14,226 bases of DNA from Planctomycetia bacterium (GTDB taxonomy: Bacteria > Planctomycetota > Planctomycetia > Pirellulales > UBA1268): contig RGVT01000033.1 of assembly GCA_010027105.1 (NCBI GenBank), forward strand, positions 1 to 14,226, given 5' to 3'. A model generated the notes under the pieces. That model did no database searches. It was given only the letters and a program-made list of their open reading frames with translations, and was not told the origin of the DNA. The position numbers and the translations under genes were made by a program. Positions 1 through 5,522 of this stretch are shown piece after piece; within the stretch, counting starts at the first letter, position 1, and each line of letters begins with the position of its first letter.

Positions 1-186
1 CGCCGGCACGGGGGCCGGCACGGGCGCCATCACCGGCGCCACGGCGTAGGCCGGCGGCGCCTTGCGGAAGCACGATCCGCAGCCGGCGAACAGGCCGTCG
101 AGGCAGCACTGTGCCCCCGCATCGCGCGGCAGGGCCGACACGGCGCCGGCGAGCAAGAGCAGGAGCATTCCACGTCGCATCGTCAT
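1..186 (-). CDS. Small secreted Cys-rich, Ala/Pro-rich protein (N-terminal part only)
   Basis: The gene runs off the left edge; 62 codons are visible. The start is the ATG at 186, with a strong AAGGAG at 193-198, six bases upstream. Residues 1-25 look like a Sec signal peptide: a charged start (MTMRRG), a Leu/Ala core (LLLLLAGAVSAL) and probable cleavage after DAGA, just before QCC. The mature part begins with a cluster of five cysteines (QCC, GCGSC and neighbours) and then becomes an Ala/Val/Pro stretch with VAP and PVPAP repeats. This composition fits an exported surface or periplasmic protein, with the cysteines likely in disulfides. I do not recognise a family and the remainder lies outside the window. 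No neighbour in the window suggests a function. Confidence 0.7.
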   Translation of the reverse strand, partial: MTMRRGMLLLLLAGAVSALPRDAGAQCCLDGLFAGCGSCFRKAPPAYAVAPVMAPVPAPVPA

Positions 187-192
187 CGCGCT

Positions 193-198
193 CTCCTT
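193..198 (-). promoter_or_regulatory. Ribosome binding site of the secreted protein gene
   Basis: On the minus strand the sequence reads AAGGAG, six bases before the ATG at 186. It is the clearest Shine-Dalgarno in this part of the window and fixes that start. A GC-rich inverted repeat (CCCCGG at 221-226, CCGGGG at 233-238) lies upstream in the probable 5' leader. Confidence 0.7.
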
Positions 199-296
199 CA
201 CTCGGGTGCCTGGGATCGAGCCCCGGAAACCACCGGGGATCGTCCGCCTTCCGCACCGTCACCCAAGCCTAGGTTGCGCCGGCCCGCCCCTGCGCG

Positions 297-313
297 AAAA
301 AAACCCGCGCGGG
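297..313 (-). terminator. Terminator-like palindrome with T7 tract
   Basis: On the minus strand the perfect palindrome CCCGCGCGGG (304-313) is followed directly by seven T residues (complement of A7 at 297-303). It sits 53 bases past the stop of the ATPase gene, the expected place for an end of the three-gene operon. The stem is short (three to four base pairs once a loop is allowed), so termination efficiency is uncertain. Confidence 0.4.
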
Positions 314-366
314 ATTCATGAATTTTCGGTCCGCCCCCGGCACGACCGCCACGGCCGCCAGCACCG

Positions 367-1008
367 CTACGACCGCACCCCGGCGGCGGGTGCCGCAGGG
401 CCGCGGCGGCGGACCTCGTGGCGGTCGTAGAGGAGGAACAGGGCCTCGCGCACGTTCCCGGCGGCGGCCCGGAAGACCGCGTCGACGTCGGCCGCACCCG
501 GCACGAGGGCGGCGTCGCCCCGCGGCAGCCGGGCCACGAGCGCCGTCACCAGCGCGGGCGACGTCGCGCACTCGAGGAGCGTGGGCAGCGGCCCGGGGCG
601 GTGGGCCGTGACGAGCAGCCTCGCGCCCACGCGCCGTGCGGCCCACGCCACGAGGAGGGCCGGCAGACGTCCGAGCCGCTCCCAACTGTCGATGCACACG
701 GTGCCGCCCCGGGCGCAGCGCCACGCCGCCCCGGCGAGCGGAGCCCAGTCGGCCACGGTGCGGAGGCGCACCCGCTCCACGCGCCGCCCGCCCGCCTCGA
801 GCGCGGCCGCCAGATGCAGCAGCAGCGTCGTCTTGCCGCTCCCGTGGGTCCCCACGAGCGCGGCCGACCCGCCGACGGCGTCGAGCCGGGCGAGGAGCGC
901 CGCGACGTCCCGGGGCCGGCCCCGGGAATCGAGCGCCGGCAGCGCGCCCGGCCGCACGTGCCGCGTCGAGAAGGGGTTGCCGACCGGTCGGCCGGCGGTG
1001 CCGGTCAT
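367..1008 (-). CDS. Small P-loop ATPase, last gene of a three-gene cassette
   Basis: A 213-residue protein with a clear Walker A motif, GTHGSGKT at 53-60. A probable Walker B strand, TVCIDSWE, ends in acidic residues D107 and E110, and a sensor-like segment LLVTAHRPG lies at 131-139. The N-terminus NPFSTRHVRPG and the C-terminus GNVREALFLLYDRHE look like conserved family blocks. The layout resembles small STAND/AAA-like or ATP-binding-cassette-type ATPases without extra domains; the exact family is not recognised. There are no membrane segments, so it is cytoplasmic. The start is the ATG at 1008, which shares ATGA with the stop of the upstream gene and so implies translational coupling. I infer that it energises or regulates the membrane and arrestin-like partners encoded just upstream; the sequence does not show the substrate. 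Confidence 0.8.
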   Translation of the reverse strand: MTGTAGRPVGNPFSTRHVRPGALPALDSRGRPRDVAALLARLDAVGGSAALVGTHGSGKTTLLLHLAAALEAGGRRVERVRLRTVADWAPLAGAAWRCARGGTVCIDSWERLGRLPALLVAWAARRVGARLLVTAHRPGPLPTLLECATSPALVTALVARLPRGDAALVPGAADVDAVFRAAAGNVREALFLLYDRHEVRRRGPAAPAAGVRS

Positions 1009-1448
1009 GCCGTCCGCTCCACGGCGCCGCGGGCCGGCGGGACGGTGCCCAGGTCGAAGACGTGCTCGGAGACGAAGTCGCGCCCCGACGCGAAGAACAG
1101 CCGCACCCGCACGCACCACCGGATCTTGACGACGACTCCCTCGTAGGAAAGCGGGCTCGCTGGCAGGCGCACGGCGATCGTGCCGCCGGGCAGGGCCTCC
1201 GCGAGGCGGGCGGCCCCTTCCAGCCGCTCGAACCGGTGGACGCCGAGATCCTCCTCCCCCTTGCCCTCGGTGTACCACACGACCGACCGCTCGAGCGCCC
1301 GCACCGCCGCCGGCTCGATTCCGGCGACGTCGTAGCGGACGGCGAGTTCCTGCTCCGCCGCGTAGCGGCGGTCGGGCCGGTCGAACTGCACGCCGACGCG
1401 GGGCGCGGGAACGGGTGCGGCGGCGGCTCCTGCCTCGGCGACGTTCAT
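1005..1448 (-). CDS. Small arrestin-like beta-sandwich protein (uncharacterised)
   Basis: A 147-residue soluble protein without signal peptide or membrane segment. After an Ala/Pro-rich N-terminus, the sequence from about residue 17 alternates like a beta sandwich: VGVQFDRPDRRY, ELAVRYDV, ERSVVWYTEGKG, LPASPLSYEG, VVVKIRWCVRVRLF and EHVFDLG. The segment with Pro-Ser-Pro, Tyr-Glu-Gly and then a strand with Trp/Arg resembles arrestin and Vps26/SpoOM-like domains. That resemblance is from pattern memory and is an inference. The gene is joined on both sides by 4-base ATGA overlaps, to the membrane protein upstream and the ATPase downstream, so the three products are probably made in fixed ratio and may form one complex. 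Catalysis is unlikely; a scaffold or adaptor role is more plausible. Confidence 0.72.
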   Translation of the reverse strand: MNVAEAGAAAAPVPAPRVGVQFDRPDRRYAAEQELAVRYDVAGIEPAAVRALERSVVWYTEGKGEEDLGVHRFERLEGAARLAEALPGGTIAVRLPASPLSYEGVVVKIRWCVRVRLFFASGRDFVSEHVFDLGTVPPARGAVERTA

Positions 1449-2506
1449 GCCGGCACCTCGACGGCGCGAGCCGCCGCGGAGACGATCCGACCGGGGCACA
1501 CGACCAGCGGAAACACGCGCTCGAAGGCCGGCCACCGCTCCGGCCGGCCGCACACCACCGCCCGCCAGCGCACGGCGTTGTGTTCGGTGGCGAAGGAGTG
1601 CATCGCGTCGTCCGGGATCGTGATGGTGACGTGCGCCTCGAACCGCACGCCGGGGGCGATCTCCACCTCCTTCCACTCCTTCACCCGCTCCCGCCAGACG
1701 ACGACCCGTTCGGTACGGGTGTCGGTGCCCTGGCGGAACGACGCCACCTCCTCCATCTCGAGCGCGAGGTCGAGCGACTCGAGTGCACCCGCCCCACCCT
1801 GGGCCAGGAGCACGTCGTAGCGGCCGCCAGGCAGCAGCGGATGGTCGGAAATCTCCAGTTGGGTGGTGCCCACGGCGGTCGCGAGCACGAACCTGCGCAC
1901 GAACACCGCCGCACCCCCCGCACCGACGGCCAGGAACGGCACGAGCAGCGCGAGCAGCACCCACTCCACGCGGCCGCTCCACAGGTCGACCCCCGCGTTG
2001 ACGGCGAGCACCGCGAGCACCGTGTTCCAGAGTGCCGCGAACAGCCCGATCCCCAGGAGCGTCCAGCCCTCCGGGCTTTCGAGTGGCAGCCGGTAGCGGA
2101 GGATCGTGCCAGGGGAATTGACGAGATCCTCGCAGGTGGGCACGCCGGGCAGGTCGGCGGCCGGCGCGGCATCCGGCCCCGGCGTGTCGAAGAGTTCGCC
2201 GATCCCCTCCGCCGCGGCCCGTCGCTCTTCCGACTTCCCCCACGCGCGGATCGACCGCGCGAGGCCGGCGCCCCCGAAGGCCAGCAGCGCCCCGGGAATG
2301 AGCAGCGTGAAGAGCCAGAGCCACCACCGGGCCCAGGGAGAGCCGGCCGTGTCGGCATCGACGCCGCCGGCGCACAACAGCGCCGCGAAGGCCAGCCCCG
2401 CCGCCACGAGCGCGGCGTAGAAGAGCGCCTCGCCGAACGATCCCCAGGCCTGCGATCCGGTGCGGCGGTTCCCGCGCTTCTTGCCCAGGAATCGCGGCAA
2501 TCTCAC
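1445..2506 (-). CDS. Four-helix membrane protein with soluble beta-rich C-terminal domain
   Basis: The chosen start is the GTG at 2506, because GAGGAG lies seven bases upstream at 2514-2519; an ATG 75 bases further up gives only a low-complexity Arg/Pro extension. The protein has 353 residues. Hydrophobic segments at about 26-49, 61-83, 149-170 and 181-205 make two helical hairpins separated by a soluble linker (84-148). After the fourth helix comes a domain of about 130 residues with VGTTQLEIS, HPLLPGGRYDV, EMEEVASFRQGTDTRTE, TITIPDDAMHSF and EHNAVRWRAVV. This is beta-rich and similar in style to an arrestin C-lobe or the soluble part of DUF3592-type proteins. It heads a three-gene overlapping cassette. 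Function unknown; I infer a membrane anchor for the arrestin-like protein and ATPase. Confidence 0.78.
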   Translation of the reverse strand: MRLPRFLGKKRGNRRTGSQAWGSFGEALFYAALVAAGLAFAALLCAGGVDADTAGSPWARWWLWLFTLLIPGALLAFGGAGLARSIRAWGKSEERRAAAEGIGELFDTPGPDAAPAADLPGVPTCEDLVNSPGTILRYRLPLESPEGWTLLGIGLFAALWNTVLAVLAVNAGVDLWSGRVEWVLLALLVPFLAVGAGGAAVFVRRFVLATAVGTTQLEISDHPLLPGGRYDVLLAQGGAGALESLDLALEMEEVASFRQGTDTRTERVVVWRERVKEWKEVEIAPGVRFEAHVTITIPDDAMHSFATEHNAVRWRAVVCGRPERWPAFERVFPLVVCPGRIVSAAARAVEVPA

Positions 2507-2513
2507 GGACGGG

Positions 2514-2519
2514 CTCCTC
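2514..2519 (-). promoter_or_regulatory. Ribosome binding site that decides a GTG start
   Basis: GAGGAG on the minus strand, seven bases before the GTG at 2506. It favours this GTG over the upstream in-frame ATG at 2581 for the membrane protein. Confidence 0.6.
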
Positions 2520-2570
2520 GGGGCCGGGCCGCCGCGGCGCCGGGAAGGGGCCGCCCGCCCGCTCCCCGGC

Positions 2571-2576
2571 ATTATG
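2571..2576 (-). promoter_or_regulatory. Possible -10 element of the three-gene cassette
   Basis: In a very GC-rich gap the minus strand reads CATAAT, matching five of six TATAAT positions, about 65 bases before the GTG start. The nearest TTG-type -35 candidate (TTGCGG) is about 21 bases upstream, which is longer than optimal. It suggests that the cassette can be transcribed independently of the alpha-CTD gene; weak evidence. Confidence 0.3.
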
Positions 2577-2609
2577 CGCACCCGGCGTCCGGCCCGCCCG
2601 CAACGCGGC

Positions 2610-2909
2610 TCAGGCCAGCGATTCCTGCCGGTTTTCCGCCGCTTCCGCGGCCCCGGCCGATCGCGCGGCCCGGAAGAAGCCGATCTTTTCCAGCGACCTG
2701 TAGACCTCCTCGAGCGTCTTCTCGCCGAAGTTCGAGATCGAGAGCAGGTCGGCGCGGGTGCAGTTGAGCAGATCGTGGACGGTGAAGATCCCGCGCTCCT
2801 CGAGGCAGTTGGTGGTCCTCACCGACAGGCCGATCTCGGCCGTACTCATCTCCAGCTTTTCGGCCATCTCGTCCGATTGGGTCAGGTTCTTGTAGGGGAT
2901 GCGTGGCAT
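2610..2909 (-). CDS. Stand-alone RNA polymerase alpha C-terminal domain-like protein
   Basis: A 99-residue cytoplasmic protein. Residues 26-78 match the RpoA C-terminal domain (helix-hairpin-helix type): IGLSVRTTNCLEERGI, then HDLLNCTRADLLSI, then SNFGEKTLEEVYRSLEKIGF. Aligned by eye to E. coli alpha, the DNA-contact residues R265, N268, C269, G296, K298 and E302 correspond to R31, N34, C35, G62, K64 and E68; S299 is T65. The N-terminal assembly domain of alpha is absent, so this cannot be RpoA. It may bind UP-element-like DNA or interact with sigma or activators. The start is the ATG at 2909, with GGGAGG about nine bases upstream. It is divergent from uvrD and 103 bases upstream of the three-gene cassette. 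An acidic/Ala C-terminal tail (AGAAEAAENRQES) follows the domain. Confidence 0.88.
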   Translation of the reverse strand: MPRIPYKNLTQSDEMAEKLEMSTAEIGLSVRTTNCLEERGIFTVHDLLNCTRADLLSISNFGEKTLEEVYRSLEKIGFFRAARSAGAAEAAENRQESLA

Positions 2910-3083
2910 GTGGGGTTCCCTCCCAGGTGGTCCGATTCCGCGACGTTCCGTGTGGTGCAGGACGCAGGGTTGCGCCGGACGGCCGGGCACGCGCCCGAAC
3001 CCGCCGGATCGGGGGAGGAATATAATCCAAATGTTTCGAATCCGACTACCGCCGTTCCGCTGGCTTGCTAGCACTCCCCACGC
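2910..3083. other. Divergent intergenic region between alpha-CTD-like gene and uvrD
   Basis: This 174-base region should drive both flanking genes. It is GC-rich except for an A/T island at 3018-3045 that carries the only good -10 sequences. No terminator or protein-like frame is evident. Confidence 0.5.
3019..3026. promoter_or_regulatory. Overlapping back-to-back -10 elements
   Basis: The plus strand has a perfect TATAAT at 3021-3026, 58 bases before the GTG of the helicase gene. The overlapping minus strand reads TATATT (complement of 3019-3024), about 110 bases before the alpha-CTD-like start. No consensus -35 is seen at 17 bases for either direction, so activator or alternative sigma use is possible. 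Confidence 0.45.
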
Positions 3084-5459
3084 GTGTCCCTCCCCTCGCT
3101 CGCCCTGCTCAACGAATCCCAGCGGCAGGCCGCCACGCACGTGGACGGGCCGCTCCTCGTGCTCGCCGGGCCGGGCAGCGGCAAGACGCGGGTGGTCACC
3201 CACCGCGTCGCGCACCTGATCTCACTCGGCATCCCCGCCCGCCAGATCGTGGCCCTCTCGTTCACGAACAAGGCCGCCGACGAGATGCGCCGCCGCGTCG
3301 CGGAGCTCGTCGGGCCGCAGCCCGTGGAACTGGGCACGTTCCACCGGTTCGCAGCCCGCCTCCTGCGCCGGCACGCTCCGCTCGTCGGCCTCTCGAGCGA
3401 CTATTCGATCCTCGACCCCGACGACGCGTCCGCCGTCCTCAAGCGGGCCGCCCGCACGCTCGGCCTGTCGCTCACCCACACGCCGATCGACCGCATCGCC
3501 GCCACGATCAGCCGCGCCAAGAACGACCTCCTCACGCCTGCGACGTTCGAGCCCCGCTGGGGCCGGCCCGCCGACGAGGCCGCCGCCCGGCTGTGGCCGA
3601 TCTACCAGGAGCTCCTCCTGGCCGCGAACTCCGTCGACTTCGACGACCTGCTCGTGCACGTGGCCCGGCTGCTCACCGACAACCCCGAGCTCCGCGCCCT
3701 CCTCGACGCCCGCCACCGCTACGTGCTCGTCGACGAATACCAGGACACCAACGCGGTGCAATACCACATCCTGCGCGGCCTCTCGATCGACCATCCGAAC
3801 CTCGCCGTGACCGGCGACCCCGACCAGGCCATCTACGGCTGGCGCGGCGCGAGCATCCGGAACATCCTCGAGTTCGAACGCGACTACCCCTCCGCCCGGG
3901 TCGTGAAGCTCGAGCACAACTACCGCAGCACGGCCAACATCCTCGGCACCGCCGACCGGCTCATCGCCCACAACACGCGCCGCAAGCCGAAGCGACTCGT
4001 GACCGAGGCGGAGGCCGGCGAGCGGGTGCGCATCGTGCTCGACGCGACGAGCCACGACGAGGCCGACCGCGTCGCCGACGAGATCGCCGCCGGCGTCGCG
4101 GGCGGCCGCTCGCCGCGCGACTATTGCGTGCTGTTCCGCACCAACGCCCTGTCGCGGTCGCTCGAGGTGGCGCTCCGCGGCCGCGGCGTGCCCTACCAGC
4201 TCGTCCGCGGCCTGGAGTTCTTCAAGCGGCGCGAGATCCGCGACGTGGTGGCCTGGCTGCGGCTGCTGCGCAACCCGCGCGACGACGACGCCTTCCTCCG
4301 GGTGGTGAACGTGCCCCCACGCGGCGTCGGCCGGCAGTCGCTCGAGCTCCTCTCCGCCTGGGCGGAGGATCACCGCCTCGGCCGGCTCGAGGCCGCCGCG
4401 AGGGCCGCCGAGATCCCGGGGCTCGCGAAGCGGGCGGCCAGGGCATGCGGCGAGTTCAGCCGCCTCCACGCCGCGCTCGCGGCCGTGGCGGCCGCCACCC
4501 CGGGCGTGGCCCCCCTGCTCGACGCCGTGCTCGAGCGGACGGGCTATCGACGCTGGCTGGCCGACGACGGCCACGACGAGGAGGGGGAGGACCGCCTCGC
4601 CAACGTGGAGGAACTCCTGACCGCCGCCCAGCAGTTCGACGACGCCCTGGCCGACCGAGCCGCCGGCGGCGACGACGCGACCGACCCGCTCGGCGGGTTC
4701 CTCGAGACGACGGCCCTGGTGGCCGATACCGACGCCTGGGATCCGGCGAGCGAGCGGGTGGCGCTGATGACCTTCCACGCGGCCAAGGGGCTCGAGTTTC
4801 CCGTCGTCTATCTCGTGGCGCTGGAGGACGGCATCCTGCCGCACGAGCGCAGCCTCGACCACCCCGATCAACTCGAGGAGGAACGCCGGCTGGTGTTCGT
4901 GGGCATCACCCGCGGCATGCGCGAGGTGCACGCCAGCTGCGCCCGCATCCGCGACTACCGCGGCACCCGCCGCATCTCGGCGCCCAGCGTGTTCCTCACC
5001 GAGATGGCCGGCAGCGAGACCGTGGTCACGGGCACCGAGGCGCCGCCATCGGGAGGCATCTTCGTCGGCGCGTTCCTCGACGCCGGGCGGCATCGAGCGG
5101 GAACCCCCGACCTCGACGACGCATCGCAGCTCGTGCCCGGTCCGGCCGACGAAGACATCTCCCAGGACGCTCCGGACCACGGCGCCGTTCCCGGAGCGTG
5201 GCGGGTCGCCCGCGAACGCCCCTCCCGGACGCTGGCCCTGCAGACGGCCGCGGAGTTCGCCGACCGGCTCGGAGGAGCTGCCCGACCTCGCCACGCGTTC
5301 ACCGCCGGCCAGCGTGTGCGACACGCCGACTACGGTGAGGGCCTGCTCTCGGGCATCAGCGGCACGGGCCCGCGGTCGGTCGGCACGGTGATCTTCGACG
5401 GCCCGGCCGGCACCCGCACGTTCATCCTCGGCCACGGGGCGCTCGAACCGGTCGAGTAG
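3084..5459 (+). CDS. uvrD: UvrD/PcrA-type superfamily 1A DNA helicase
   Basis: A 791-residue 3'-5' ATP-dependent DNA helicase acting in repair, replication-fork and RNA polymerase-linked processes in the cytoplasm. All SF1A motifs are visible: Walker A GPGSGKT 29-35, Ia ALSFTNKAADEMRRR from 57, II LVDEYQDTN from 215, III GDPDQAIYGWRGA 244-256, IV LEHNYRST 276-283, V MTFHAAKGLEF 562-572, VI EEERRLVFVGITRG 598-611. Residues 743-787 (GQRVRHADYGEG to HGAL) form the Tudor-like C-terminal domain that binds RNA polymerase in PcrA/UvrD; a low-complexity linker of about 100 residues precedes it. Motif VI ends ITRG where most members have ITRA. The GTG start has no Shine-Dalgarno, but the next residues (LALLNESQRQAA) match the family N-terminus. 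PcrA versus UvrD cannot be settled here. Confidence 0.95.
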   Translation: MSLPSLALLNESQRQAATHVDGPLLVLAGPGSGKTRVVTHRVAHLISLGIPARQIVALSFTNKAADEMRRRVAELVGPQPVELGTFHRFAARLLRRHAPLVGLSSDYSILDPDDASAVLKRAARTLGLSLTHTPIDRIAATISRAKNDLLTPATFEPRWGRPADEAAARLWPIYQELLLAANSVDFDDLLVHVARLLTDNPELRALLDARHRYVLVDEYQDTNAVQYHILRGLSIDHPNLAVTGDPDQAIYGWRGASIRNILEFERDYPSARVVKLEHNYRSTANILGTADRLIAHNTRRKPKRLVTEAEAGERVRIVLDATSHDEADRVADEIAAGVAGGRSPRDYCVLFRTNALSRSLEVALRGRGVPYQLVRGLEFFKRREIRDVVAWLRLLRNPRDDDAFLRVVNVPPRGVGRQSLELLSAWAEDHRLGRLEAAARAAEIPGLAKRAARACGEFSRLHAALAAVAAATPGVAPLLDAVLERTGYRRWLADDGHDEEGEDRLANVEELLTAAQQFDDALADRAAGGDDATDPLGGFLETTALVADTDAWDPASERVALMTFHAAKGLEFPVVYLVALEDGILPHERSLDHPDQLEEERRLVFVGITRGMREVHASCARIRDYRGTRRISAPSVFLTEMAGSETVVTGTEAPPSGGIFVGAFLDAGRHRAGTPDLDDASQLVPGPADEDISQDAPDHGAVPGAWRVARERPSRTLALQTAAEFADRLGGAARPRHAFTAGQRVRHADYGEGLLSGISGTGPRSVGTVIFDGPAGTRTFILGHGALEPVE

Positions 5460-5467
5460 GCACACGG

Positions 5468-5498
5468 AATGACCCGCCGGCTCCGAACGCGGGTCGTT
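5468..5498. terminator. Bidirectional terminator-like hairpin between converging genes
   Basis: AATGACCCGC (5468-5477) pairs with GCGGGTCGTT (5489-5498) over ten positions with one G-T wobble and an 11-base loop. It lies just past the uvrD stop and before the end of the GDP-L-fucose synthase gene coming the other way, so it can serve both. There is no long U tract on either side. Confidence 0.5.
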
Positions 5499-5522
5499 CT
5501 CAGGTGCCGACGTGGCGAGCAG

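Larger units (their letters stand above)
187..366. other. Non-coding gap between secreted protein gene and ATPase gene
   Basis: This 180-base gap holds the leader and presumably the promoter of the secreted protein gene, plus a terminator-like element at 297-313. No convincing -35/-10 pair was found, and no protein-like reading frame is evident. Confidence 0.5.

Noticed and set aside
1009..1278. Longer N-terminus for the P-loop ATPase.
   Set aside because: The extension is the antisense-frame shadow of the arrestin-like gene; the ATGA overlap at 1005-1008 and the NPFSTRHVRPG block support the short form.
2524..2541. GC palindrome CGCCGCGGCG as a terminator after the alpha-CTD-like gene.
   Set aside because: There is no loop or U tract, and short G/C palindromes are expected by chance in this composition.
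3222..5465. A long minus-strand frame opposite the helicase, and another plus-strand frame offset from it.
   Set aside because: Neither shows domain-like sequence. The helicase frame has all SF1A motifs in order.
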